From Mycoplasmataceae bacterium (GTDB taxonomy: Bacteria > Bacillota_I > Bacilli_A > Mycoplasmatales > Mycoplasmoidaceae): a stretch of DNA of 64,000 nucleotides. The stretch spans positions 124,001 to 188,000 of the forward strand of contig JAISBY010000010.1 of assembly GCA_031265955.1 (NCBI GenBank), given 5' to 3'. Every line of letters starts with the position of its first letter. Position 1 is the stretch's first letter. The position numbers were made by a program, and so were the translations under genes. Shown piece by piece: positions 9,695 through 20,297 of the stretch. Below the pieces are notes generated by a model. It saw nothing but the letters and a program-made list of their open reading frames with translations. It did not search any database and was not told the DNA's origin.

Positions 9695-11206
9695 GTGAAG
9701 TACAACAAAAATAAAAGAATACTGTTTTGCGCCACGACTAATGCTTTTCAAATTGAAGGGGGTCGTCATTTAGGTAATCGTAAAGATTCTATTTGAGACG
9801 AGTTTACTAAACGACGTTACCACATTCCTCCTCCTAATAAGCCAGAAAGAGAAATCAATTCGGTTGAAGTGGCTTCAGATTTCTACCATCAATATCAAAT
9901 CGATGCTAAGATTTGTGGCAATTTAAAATTAGATGCCTTAGCATATTGTTTAGATTGAACAAGAATTTTTCCTAATAATAGTAATGACGTTAATCAAACA
10001 GGAATTAAATTCTATTTAAATGTATTTGAAGCTTTTAAAAAACAAGGGGTGAAAATCATTCCTATTTTATTTCATTGGGATACTCCATTATGAGCACAAA
10101 AACTAGGTGGTTGAGAAAATCGTCAATGTGTGCAATGATTTAAAAAATATGCTGCGACTGTTTTTAAATATTTTGGAAAATACTCTGACATTTGATTTAG
10201 CAGTGATGAAAATTCTTCGTTTACCCATTTTGGCTACCTAGATACATACTTTCCACCAGAACGTAATAACCCAACTGCATTTGTTAAAGCCGTTCACCAT
10301 CTAGCATTAGCATCGTCTGCTACCAAGGAAGAATTTATCAAAGCCCAGAAAAATGGCTCTATTAGTAAGAATGCATTATTAGGGATTGATAGTGATTGAT
10401 CACCACCATTAGCTTATCCTGCTAATTGTAAGAAAGCCATAAAAGCAGTAAAGGCATATAACGAATGAAACCTGGGCTTGTATTATGATCCATATTTATT
10501 AGGCACATATCCATCAATTTTTTACGAATTCATTAAAAAACACAATATTAATTTTACTATTTCTAAAAAAGATCTAGATTATTTGAAAAAATATCGTGTT
10601 GATTTAATTGGATGGAATTATTATCGTCCCTTCTATGTAAGTGATTATGATTACCAATTAAAACAAGAACAAAAACCCGAAGAATTATCTATTACCAAAC
10701 AATTCAAAATAGTTTATCCAAAACAAGGTGTGAAATATACCCCTTGAAATTGAATTATTGATGCTAGTCAAATTATTCCAGGTCTGAAATGATTACATAA
10801 GCGTTACGGAAAGAACGTACCGATTATGATTATGGAAAATGGCACTGGTGCTTTTGATGATAAATCCAAACCGATGATTATTGACAAAGCACGAATCCAG
10901 TATTTGCATGATCATATTAATGAAGTTGTAAAGGCCAAAAAATTGGGCTGCAATGTTATTGGTTATAGTATGTGAACTTATTGTGATATTTTTTCGCCAA
11001 GTGGTGGATATCGCAAAGACTATGGCTTAGTTAGCGTTGATTTCAAATCAAAGAATAGAATGAGAAAACCAAAGTTAAGTTACATTTGATATAAAAATGT
11101 TATTAAAAGTTACGGTAATGATTTATCTATGGATTGAAAGAAACTTACTTCCTCGTTAAAAAAAGAATTAGTTGATTGAAATAAGATTATTTCTGAAAAA
11201 ACGTAA
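9695..11206 (+). CDS. GH1 6-phospho-beta-glycosidase family protein
   Basis: A 503-residue glycoside hydrolase family 1 protein. Family landmarks are FCATTNAFQIEGG near the N-terminus, DWTRIFP, FHWDTPLWAQ, GGWENR, LIGWNYYRP and the nucleophile in IMENG. The acid/base Glu is retained, but the usual TxNEP context reads SSDENS, an odd substitution. No signal peptide; it probably hydrolyses PTS-imported phosphorylated disaccharides in the cytoplasm. No in-frame ATG exists near the expected N-terminus; GTG 9695 is chosen because it gives a normal start and lies six bases after TATAAT. Many TGA codons encode Trp, including conserved ones. Confidence 0.85.
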
Positions 11207-11240
11207 ATAGAGTTCAAGTTAATAGTTAAAAATAATTGAA

Positions 11241-11280
11241 AAAAATCCGAAAAAATTGCGAAATGATTTTTCGGATTTTT
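11241..11280 (+). terminator. Terminator after GH1
   Basis: AAAAATCCGAAAAA pairs with TTTTTCGGATTTTT across an 11-12 base loop. It is nearly symmetric, with T-rich ends on both strands. Confidence 0.8.
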
Positions 11281-11321
11281 GTTTTATTATTGTCTCTTTG
11301 TAGAAAGGAGAAAAACGACTC

Positions 11322-11363
11322 ATGAAAAAGAAATCGTATAATATAGAGTGTAAAAATGGCTAA
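11322..11363 (+). CDS. Possible 13-residue leader peptide
   Basis: ATG 11322 is preceded by AGAAAGGAG, the best Shine-Dalgarno sequence in the region, and encodes MKKKSYNIECKNG before TAA. Its stop overlaps the ATG of the coiled-coil gene (ATGGCTAA), an arrangement typical of translational coupling. A TATAAT at 11337-11342 lies inside it, so the downstream gene could also be transcribed on its own without this peptide. Whether it is translated is unknown. Confidence 0.35.
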   Translation: MKKKSYNIECKNG

Positions 11364-11676
11364 AAAAATTGTTAACCATGTTGAATTCGCTAATTTCATT
11401 CTTGAAAAAGATAGAACCGGTGAATTTGATACAATTAAAAGGACAAAAGTTGTGACTGATACTGAATTACTAAAACAAATTATTAATCGTCTAGATAAGA
11501 TTGATGTTCGTTTGGACAATATCGACATTCGTCTAGACAAGATTGAAACTCGTTTAACTATCGTTGAATCAACTTTAGTTGAGCATGGCAAAGAATTGAA
11601 AGCTCTTCGAACTGATGTTAATGGTATCAACTCAAGGATTGATAATCTTGTTGTGAAAAACAACTTGAGAGAATAA
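11356..11676 (+). CDS. Coiled-coil protein, DUF16/UPF0134-like
   Basis: A 106-residue hydrophilic protein. Residues about 40-100 form a repeating coiled coil (LDKIDVRLDNIDIRLDKIE and onward) with hydrophobic residues spaced by sevens. The organisation, a short N-terminal region followed by repeated LDKIxxRL units, resembles the DUF16/UPF0134 proteins of Mycoplasma pneumoniae; this is pattern similarity only. No membrane segment. It stands alone between two terminators. TATAAT ends 13 bases before the ATG. The function is unknown; oligomerisation is likely. Confidence 0.65.
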   Translation: MAKKIVNHVEFANFILEKDRTGEFDTIKRTKVVTDTELLKQIINRLDKIDVRLDNIDIRLDKIETRLTIVESTLVEHGKELKALRTDVNGINSRIDNLVVKNNLRE

Positions 11677-11691
11677 AAGGAAAATGTTCCC

Positions 11692-11730
11692 ATAAAACAC
11701 TTAATGACTTGTTAAGTGTTTTATGTTTTT
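11692..11730 (+). terminator. Terminator after coiled-coil gene
   Basis: ATAAAACACTTAA pairs with TTAAGTGTTTTAT over loop TGACTTG and is followed by GTTTTT. Confidence 0.85.
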
Positions 11731-11774
11731 AATGAGTAGTGAATATACTTTGATTATTTTGAATGGTTGTTTAC

Positions 11775-11790
11775 TATAATTTTACGGTTT
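11775..11790 (+). promoter_or_regulatory. Promoter of lipid kinase gene
   Basis: TATAAT at 11775-11780, ten bases before ATG 11791, with TTGATT at 11750-11755 as a weak -35. The mRNA would have a leader of only a few bases. Confidence 0.45.
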
Positions 11791-12669
11791 ATGACTTACC
11801 ACTTTATTTATAACCCAATCGCTGGACATGGTCTTTCTAAACGTAATTGACTATTGATTCAAAATTTTCTTGCTAGTATTAATTTTAAATATTCCCTCCA
11901 CACAACCCAAAACGAAAGACATGCTGAGATAATTACAAAATATTTGACTAGTAAAAATGAAAACATAACAATCATTTGTCTAGGTGGGGATGGTACTCTT
12001 TCGGAAATAGTTAATGGCATCCAAAATTTTGACCGCATTACATTAGGAATTGTTCCTTCTGGTTCTGGTAATGATTTTGTCTTAGGCACCAAAATTCCAC
12101 AAAATGATCCAATTGCAGCTTTAAAATTTGCTTTAACAGCACAACCTCGTAAAATCAATTTTATTGATGTTAATAATCGTAGAGCTATTAATGTGGTTGG
12201 ATTTGGGTTGGATACCGATGTTTTAAGGTTTTATTACAAGCTTAGGTTTTTTCCAAATAAAATGCGTTACAAAATTGCTACTTTTTGAAAAACGTTATTT
12301 TTCAAATGACACGATAGTGAAATTAGCGTTGATGGTTCACAACCAAAACCTATTACATCATTAATGTTATCGATTGGTAATGGTGTTGCAATTGGTGGTG
12401 GAATTAAAATGTGCCCTGAAGCTCAAATTGATGACGATTATTTAAATTTTACCTATATTACAAAATTTCCGAGAATTAAAACTATCCGATACTTAATGCA
12501 AGTGATGAAAGGTAATGTTTTAAAGCTACGCGTTACTACAAGCGTTAAGTGTAAGAAAGTACAAATTAAGATCCCCAATAAAACTTTTCAATATGATGGT
12601 ATCATCTCTAACGGTGATAGTACATTAAACATTTCCATCGCTAAAGAAAAAATTAATTTTTTAGGATAG
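11791..12669 (+). CDS. Diacylglycerol/lipid kinase family protein (DagK/YegS)
   Basis: A 292-residue protein of the diacylglycerol kinase catalytic-domain family. The nucleotide-binding CLGGDGTLSEIVNGI is at about residues 65-80 and PSGSGNDF at about residues 90-97. The C-terminal part is the usual beta-rich lipid-binding lobe (SIGNGVAIGGGIKMCP). It probably phosphorylates diacylglycerol or a related lipid at the membrane, feeding phospholipid synthesis. Two TGA codons encode Trp. It ends tail to tail with the sirtuin gene, overlapping it by nine bases. Confidence 0.85.
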
Positions 12670-13377
12670 TTGTTTAAATATATTCGCCAAGTCATCTCTA
12701 ATAATGAGCGATGCACGATAATCAAATGGCGTGGCTTCATTATTTAAAATAACTAAGTGTTTCCCTTTAAACATGCTAACAATACCGCCAGCCGTAGAAA
12801 CGGTAAGACCCGTTCCGGCAACAATTAGTAAATCAGTTTTATTTAAAGCATCATAGCAAGTTTCAAAAACACCTTCGTGCAATGATTCGCCGTATAAGAC
12901 AACATCTGGTCTAATTAAGCCACCACATTTACATTTAGGTATACCATCACTGTCCTTGATATATTTTAGCGAGTATTGGGTATTACATTTTAAACAGTAA
13001 TTACGATGAACTGTTCCGTGTAACTCAACAACTCGTTCGTTACCAGCAAGTGAGTGCAAACCATCAATATTTTGAGTGATTACATAACCAATGCGATTCT
13101 CTTTTTCTCAATTTGCTAATTTATTATGAATGATATTAGGTTTAATGCCATTTAGTAGCATTTGTTCTTTATAAAATTTATAAAAAGCTTCTGTATCATT
13201 TATTAATGCTTCGTGGCTTAGTAAATATTCGGCATTTTTAAATTTTTGATACAAACCATTTTTACTACGAAAGTCTGGAATGCCACTTAAAGTTGAAACA
13301 CCAGCTCCGCTTAGAAAAACAAAGTTGGGGTTGGCTTTAATTAATTGTTTCAATTTTTCAATCTTAGTTGAAGTCAT
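12661..13377 (-). CDS. Sir2-family NAD-dependent protein deacylase
   Basis: A 238-residue sirtuin. Motifs in order: GAGVSTLSGIPDFR (NAD site), TQNIDGLH, catalytic ELHGT, four zinc Cys in CLKCN and CKCGG, RPDVVLYGE and GTGLTV. It removes acyl groups from protein lysines using NAD. Length and motif spacing are normal, so it should be active. One TGA (13105) encodes Trp. The start codon lies only nine bases from the start codon of the divergent PHP gene; TATAAT on the minus strand about 16 bases upstream is a plausible promoter inside that gene. Confidence 0.92.
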
Positions 13378-13386
13378 AACTCATCT

Positions 13387-14178
13387 ATGAATGATTATAA
13401 TTATTATGTGAACAATCTATTTTTTAAACACAATTATCATACTCATACTATTTATTGTCATCACGCCAAGAATACAGTTGAGGAAAATATCAAAGTGGCT
13501 ATTAAGTTTGGATATAAGACTCTAGGATTCAGTGAACATGCTCCTTTGAACGTACATCGAAACTTTCGCTTAAACTTGAATGAAATTGACGATTACATTA
13601 ATGAAATTAAATTTTATAAAGCTAAGTACAAAAAGAACATTAACATTTTAATTGGTTTTGAAGCGGAATATCATCGTAGCCAATACCAATATTACAAAAA
13701 ATTAAGAACTAAAGTGGATTACATGATTTTAGGAAATCATAATATTGGTAATCCTCATAAATCTCGTGATTTAAAAGTGATTAAATTGCTAAATTTGGAT
13801 AAGTATGGCGAACAGTTAGAGGATGCATGTAAATCTGGTTTGTTTTCAGCAATTGCCCATCCTGATTACATTTATAACTTTTATCATAGTTGAGACGAGG
13901 ATGCAATCCGTTTGGCTGATTTAATGATTGATTGTTCCTTGGAGTATGATATTCCTTTATGTTTTAATATTAATGGGTTGATGAACAAAAAAACTAAAAT
14001 GCAGTACCCAACCGATTATTTCTGAGAAATGGTGGCTAATACCAAATGTAAAGTATTACTAGAAGCAGATGCTCATGATGTGTGGACAATGAGCGAAAGA
14101 CCGGTAACGAAGGCACTCTCATTAATTAAGAAATGAAATTTGCAAAAAAATTTAATTGCTAAATTAAAGTTTAAGTAA
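13387..14178 (+). CDS. PHP-domain phosphoesterase (histidinol-phosphatase-like)
   Basis: A 263-residue PHP (polymerase and histidinol phosphatase) protein. Metal ligands are seen in YHTHT (near residue 17), SEHAPL, GFEAEYH, GNHNI, IAHPDY and LEADAHD, a complete trinuclear site. The overall pattern is that of HisK-type histidinol phosphatases. No histidine-biosynthesis genes are nearby and Mollicutes normally lack the pathway, so the substrate is probably another phosphoester. Three TGA codons encode Trp. It ends immediately beside the convergent ABC exporter gene with no gap. Confidence 0.8.
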
Positions 14179-16140
14179 CTAAATTTCAATTCCCTTTTTA
14201 AATTGAGAATTGTACAGTTCAGCATAAAAGCCGTTGCGTTTAATTAAATCATTATGGTGCCCTTGTTCAACAATTCTGCCGTGATTAATGACGAGAATAT
14301 TATCGGCATTTTTAATGGTTGATAAACGGTGAGCAATTACAAATGAGGTTCGTTCTTTCATTAATTGATTCATCGCTCCTTGAATTTCCATTTCAGTTTT
14401 AGTATCAATTGAAGATGTCGCCTCGTCTAAAATAACGATGCGAGAATTGGAAAGAAAGGCTCTGGCAATCGCTAATAATTGCCGTTGTCCTTGTGATAAA
14501 TTGCTGCCATTATCTTCAAGCACAGTGTCATAACCTTTTGGCAATTGCATAATAAAATTGTGAGCACGCGCCATTTTAGCTGCTTTTATCACATCATTCC
14601 TAGAAGCATCTAATCTACCATAATGAATGTTTTTGTATATGGAAGTACTGAATAGATAAGTGTCTTGTAAAACCATAGTAATATTCTTACGAAGGCTCTC
14701 ACGTTTAATTTTTTTGATAGAAATACCATCAATTTTTAAATCACCATTAGTAATTTCATAAAATTTTGTAATCAAATTTACAATTGTAGTTTTTCCAGCG
14801 CCTGTCGGCCCAACCAACGCTACTACCTGCTGTGGTTTAACGTGAAAATTTACATTCTTCAATACAGGCTTGCCGGGAATATAACTAAAATCTAAATGTT
14901 CGGCTTCCACTAATCCATATACCTCTTTTAATTCTTTAGCATCCGGATCATCTTGTTCAATTGGTTCCTTTAAAACCTCTAAAACACGTTCAGCTGAAGC
15001 TAAAGCTAAGAATAGAGAACCTAAAGCTGAAATCATTTGGTTAATTGGGTTGTTCAAATTACGAGCACATAGCGTGAAAATAATTAATAACGAAGTTTTT
15101 TGGATTAAACCAATTGCTTCTGGTGGAATATCATATGTTGGATCGTACACTCAACTCGGTGGATCAAAATGAATTAGACCTCAATTGACGCTAATTCATC
15201 CGTCGTTATGGGCACCACCTTTGAACATTCCAAAAGCACCAATTGCTGCAAGAATTACGAATGACATATTGTTCATGAAGATGTTAATTGGCATCAACAT
15301 ATTAGTAGTGGCTTGCGCAACAATAGAGTTTTTAGTTAAATCTTTATTTAATTTAGCAAATACCGCTTCCGTTTCATCTTTCATTTTGAACAAAGAAATA
15401 ATTTTTAATCCTGAAATATTTTCTTCAATAAAACCATTTAATACACCTAAGCTTTTTTGTTGTTTACCAAAAAAAGGTTTAACTTTTTTCATAATCAAGA
15501 TATTAATTACTAAAAAAATTGGAATAAGTACAATGGCGAATAATGATAATACCGGATTGATGAAGAACATTAATACTAACATTGTGATAATCATAAAAAT
15601 TCAATAAAAAATATTTCCTAAATATTGAGACAAAGCTTGTCCGATATTATCAACATCATTAATTGTCCGAGACATAATATCGCCAGAAGGAGTGCGGTCA
15701 AAATAACCGATAGGCATATTATTTAATTTTGAAAACACAGCATCCCTGAGGGTGTAGCTACCACTTTCCGATAATTTTAATAGTAAGTATGATTCCAATC
15801 AGTTAAAAGCATTAGAAACCAAATATACAGTCAACAATCCAACGCACAACCAAACGAAAGACACTAAGCCGAAAACAGTGTAATTTATTGGTGGTATTGG
15901 TGAACCTGCTTCATGAGAACCAGTAATAAAAGCCGAAGGAATAATGTACTTACAATAAATAAATCCATTTAACAAAATGGCCGAAGTTGCAGCAAGTCCG
16001 CCAATCAATGACAAGATAACGGCAACAACGAATAATTTCTTGTAGTTACGGTAGTAAAAAGATAATTCGCGAATAGTTTTTTTAACATTAACTGGTTTAT
16101 TACTTAACTTAGTAACACTTCTAGGTCCCATCGGTGGCAT
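14179..16140 (-). CDS. ABC exporter half-transporter with canonical ATPase site
   Basis: A 653-residue type IV ABC exporter: an N-terminal six-helix membrane domain (about residues 30-370) and a C-terminal ATPase domain. It has Walker A GPTGAGKTT, signature LSQGQ, Walker B IVILDEATSS with catalytic Glu, and switch AHRLST. It is partner to the upstream gene (16140-17930), whose ATP site is degenerate; the pair matches heterodimeric exporters of the LmrCD/TM287-288 type, where the second subunit often carries LSQGQ. Start and stop overlap as TAATG. It is likely a multidrug or lipid exporter. Several TGA codons encode Trp. Confidence 0.9.
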
Positions 16141-17930
16141 TATTCGAACCCTCCTTTTCCCAATTGTGATTCAACAATTTGTCGGTAAACATGACTAGTT
16201 TTAATTAACTGTTTGTGTGTTCCCATTGCTAAAATTTTTCCGTTTTCCAAAACTAAAATCTTATCAGCATTTTTAACTGATGAAATTCGCTGACTAATAA
16301 TGATTTTGGTTATTCCCTTGTAATTTTTTTGCAAATTACTTTGGACACGAGCTTCGGTAAGTAAGTCTAAAGCACTAGTCGTGTCATCCAATATTAATAT
16401 ATTCGGCTTCTTGATTAATGTTCGTGATAAAGAAATTCTTTGTTTTTGTCCGCCAGAAAAGTTACGACCTCTTTGTTCAACGACACTATTAAATTTCTTT
16501 GGTAGCTTACTAATAAAATCTCAACTGCATGCATTAATTGATGCTTTCTTCATATCAGCTAATGTTGCATTTTGTTTGCCGTATTTTAGATTACTTTCGA
16601 TTGTTCCAGAAAACAACAGAGCTTCTTGTAGTACGACGCCAACATTATCACTAATATCATTTCGTGAAATATCTTTAACGTTCACGCCACCTATTTTAAT
16701 AGAACCTGAATCAACATCATAAAATCTCGGAATCAAATTAGCGATAGTTGATTTGCCACTACCAGTTCCACCTACAATTCCCAACATTTGTCCAGATGGA
16801 ATTTCAAAACTTACATCATTTAATGCATATGCTTTGGCTTTTTTATTGTATTTAAATTTGACATGATCAAATTGTAACGAATGGTCATTATTTAATTTAA
16901 GTAACTTATTACTATCTTTGATAGTTGGTTCAGTGTCTAATACAGCATTAATACGTTTAATTGATGCCATGGTTCTAGTCGTATTGACAATTACGAAAAC
17001 TGCAATCATGGAAGAAAATAAAACAATCGCAATTAACTGTGTGAAAGCGTAAATGCCAGCATTAATAGGTGTATGACTGCCGTTCACAAAAATAATGCCG
17101 GCAACCATTAGAATAATAACAATACTAGCATTTAAGAGAAATTGAATGACACTCATTACAGGCAGCATTAAAGCTTGGCCACGAATATTGTATTTTTTTA
17201 GTTGGCGATTTTGTTCGTCATATCTTTCGTGTTGATTGGTATGAATATTGAATGCTTTGATTACTCGAGCACCCAAAATGTTTTCACGCATAATCGTATT
17301 AGTAGTATCCAATTTTGTTTGCGCATTGGTAAATATCGGTAGAACTCTCAAACCAATGATAGCGATTACGGTCAACATTAGTATTACAATTCCAATTGTA
17401 ATACAGCCATAAGTAACATTACCCATTGGCGGAGTAAAAGCGTTGATAAGACTTATGGTGATGGTTACGGGCGCTCTAAATAACATTGTGAAAATCATTT
17501 GTAAATTAATTTGGTGTCGTTGCACATCGTTTGATAACCTTGTGATCAATGAAGCGGTAGAAAATTTATCAACTTCATAGAATGAATAAGACATAACTTT
17601 TCCATACATCGCTTGTCTTGTGTTCATAGCAGCGTATAAAGCGGCTGCTGAACCTAAAAAGGAACCACACAATCCCAATATTAACGATGATCCAGCGTAT
17701 GCTGACATCATAATTACCGATGGCCAGAAGCACCAATATGTATTTCCATCTAAAGTTCATTGTCACCCACCAGAATCACCTCATCATTTATTTTGTGACA
17801 GGGAAGTTATGGCGTCGTTTAAAAATGTGGGTTGAGTGGCATCAAAATACGCTGCACCAACAACGCAACAAATGCCGATGATGGTTAGTATTAAAGCTTT
17901 TCCTTTGATATAACGTGCGAGTTTAAACAT
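16140..17930 (-). CDS. ABC exporter half-transporter with degenerate ATPase site
   Basis: A 596-residue ABC exporter subunit, membrane domain then ATPase. Walker A is GGTGSGKST and the signature NFSGGQ is intact. Walker B reads NILILDDTTS, with Asp replacing catalytic Glu, and the switch His is Gln (ISQRISS). These two changes mark the non-hydrolysing site in heterodimeric exporters. The start ATG 17930 overlaps the MarR stop by eight bases, so translation is coupled to the regulator; a longer frame from 17969 lies entirely inside marR and is less likely. The transported substrate is unknown. Confidence 0.88.
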
Positions 17931-18393
17931 TTTTAATATTTTCAACCTCGGTGTAAGCAATGTTAGCAATTTTTTCTAACAGAAATGTTAACTGTTCTAA
18001 TTCTTTTCGACTTAACTTATTAATGATAGACCTATATCATTTATGAATTATTCTTAGCTTTCTTAAAAAATTTAATTCCCCAGACTTAGTTAAAGATAAA
18101 TTGACTTTTCTTCCGTCGTGAGAATCTTTAGTCATATGAATGTATTTTTTCGATTCTAGCGTTCTTAGAGTTTTTGCTACCATCGGAGTTGTCATATGGA
18201 AATGTTTAGCGATTAAAGAAGGTGTCACAGGTTCTTGCCCTCCCCCCCCCATATGTCCGTGGCGAGCAATGTATCCTAAAACATTAAATTCTGCTCCTAT
18301 TTTAGTATTACGAAGAGCACGTTTGATTTTAATTAAGGAAAAGAATATTTTTTTGTTCAATACCGAACCTAATCATCATTTGTGAAAATCCAT
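17923..18393 (-). CDS. MarR-family transcriptional regulator with G9 tract
   Basis: A 156-residue winged-helix regulator. The HTH is SLIAKHFHMTTPMVAKTLRT (residues 59-78), followed by a wing with SHDGR. It is the first gene of the operon with the two ABC exporter genes, the usual arrangement for a local repressor of a drug exporter. The start at ATG 18393 has AAAGGG 13 bases upstream; an internal TTG at 18360 is less likely. Nine consecutive G encode most of Gly49-52, immediately before the DNA-binding helices. A change of one G would truncate the protein before the HTH, so the gene is probably phase-variable. Confidence 0.88.
18242..18250 (-). repeat. G9 tract in marR coding sequence
   Basis: Nine C on the plus strand (nine G on the coding strand) starting at the G of an ATG codon. 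It is in frame in this sequence. Confidence 0.8.
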
Positions 18394-18593
18394 AATATTG
18401 ATATTCCCTTTCTAAATTGCTAACTTGGTTAGGTATTATATAGTTAAATGAAATATTTGAATGAAAATTTAAAAATTTTTTAAATAAAAGATGATTAATT
18501 TTGCTTACTTCCCCCTATAATACTAAAAATAAATCTGAATCTACTGTATTTTTATGTTAAGTAAATGTTTTTTAAACAAAGGAATTAATCATT
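18394..18593. promoter_or_regulatory. Divergent intergenic region marR / rnjB-like
   Basis: 200 bp between two divergent starts. On the plus strand TATAAT at 18516-18521 is the likely -10 for the RNase J-like gene, giving a leader of about 65 bases with AAGGA before the ATG. The AT-rich left half should hold the marR promoter; I see no clear operator palindrome. Confidence 0.45.
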
Positions 18594-20297
18594 ATGTCTA
18601 AAATTGAATTTTTCGCCTTGGGCGGATTGGATGAGAGAGGGAAGGATTGTTATGTCCTAACAATTAATGGCGATATTTATATCATTAATTGTGGCATTAT
18701 CACTCCCCCAAGCGTTTCACTTGGAGTTAAAAAAATTATTCCTGATTTTAGTTGAGTTAATCAAAACAAACGTGCAATTAAAGGTATTTTTATTGGTACA
18801 CCAAGCTACGATCATTTTGGTAGTCTTGAATTTTTTCATGAGTTTATTCCTAATGTTCCTATTTTTGTTTCTAACATTGGCGCCACTATTTTGAATACAT
18901 ACTTTCAAAAACGTGCTCATCGCCATAATTTGCAATCATTAAGATTGAACCTTAAAATAGTTGAGCCTTTAAAAACCGAACGTATTGGTGCGGCAATAGT
19001 TACGCCGTTCAAGATATCCAACCCTATGCCGCGATCATTAGGTTTCATCTTTAACACACCAGAAGGAGCAATTATTTATATTGATGATTTTATTATCTCT
19101 TCTAATCGTAACATGCTATTTGAAGATGAAATTATGGAAATTAATCGTTTTACTAATCACAAAAATCTTTTGCTAATTGTTGGTGCGGGATTAGTCGGAC
19201 GTTCTAAAGGTTTTACCAACCCAAATCACCGAATTGCTGCATATTTTGAAAACATCATGATTGATTCACCAGGAAGATTATTAGTAGCTTGCTATGATCA
19301 TGATGTTTACAAAGTCTTAGGATTAGTTTCAGCAGCTGCTAACAAAAGCAGACCAGTTAATGTTTATTCAACTACGTTCATCGAATTATTTAAACTTTTA
19401 AATACTAATAATTATTTAGGTAATAAAAAGTTGCTAATGCTTTCTGACGATAAATTAGATGAGTCTGATAATGCTGTTATTGTAATTACTGGCACAACGC
19501 AAAGATTATTTCCTAAATTAGCAAAAATCATTGCCGACGATGATCCTAAATTGCACGTTAAGAGTACAGACACTTTTATATTTGCTGAAAATACGATTCC
19601 TGGGTTTGAAACATTTGAAGCTGATTTATTTGATAATGTTGCAAGAACTAATGTTGAACATATTTATAAGTTACCAAAAGAGATTGTTCCGATTTCAGCA
19701 TCTAATGAAGACCATAAATTCTTAATTGAAACTTTAAAACCGAAATATGTTGTACCAGTTGGGGGATTGTATATGGATTTTGTAGAATACCAAAGAGCAG
19801 TTATTCAAACTGGAATCCACAAACAAAGCATTTTACTTTTAGAAAACGGACAATGTATATCTTTTAATAATGGCACACTTGAACCTAAAACTAAATTTAT
19901 TAATCTTGAGCAACAATATATTGGTACCCAAGGTGTGCTAGATGTCGGTGCTTCTAGTATGTTTGAACGAGATCAAATGAAAGATGGTGGAGTTGTTCTT
20001 TTAAGCATTCTTTATAGCAAAGAAGAAAAGATTATTAAGAAATTCAATTATGATGCAGTTGGTGTAATTAATATCACCGATGACAACCGCTCAATCGTCA
20101 ATGTCATTATTGAAGAATGTAATAAAACAATTTCTTCGTTATTAGCAACAGCAGCTGAGAAAAATGCTTTTGATATGAAAGAAATCAAAACTAATATTCG
20201 TAAAATTGTGGATAAACAATTTGAAAAGAAATTTAATAAAAAACCTTTAGTTCTTACTACTATAATTTTCGTCAAAGGTTCAAATAAAACAAAATAA
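18594..20297 (+). CDS. RNase J2-like protein without catalytic motifs
   Basis: A 567-residue protein with the RNase J layout (metallo-beta-lactamase, beta-CASP, C-terminal domain) and alignable throughout to the RNase J1 at 60448-62139. The HxHxDH metal motif is replaced by TPSYDHFGS, the later His/Asp positions read MPRSLGF and YIDDFIIS, and the J1 motif ASGHA reads SASNED. It is therefore very unlikely to cut RNA and resembles the inactive or weak RNase J2 partner of Firmicutes, which forms a complex with J1. It is followed by ftsK with TAATG overlap, matching the Bacillus rnjB-spoIIIE neighbourhood. Confidence 0.8.

Noticed and set aside
17931-17969. Earlier start for the first ABC exporter subunit
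   Set aside because: It would add 13 residues not resembling exporter N-termini and overlap marR by 47 bases; ATG 17930 gives the usual short overlap.
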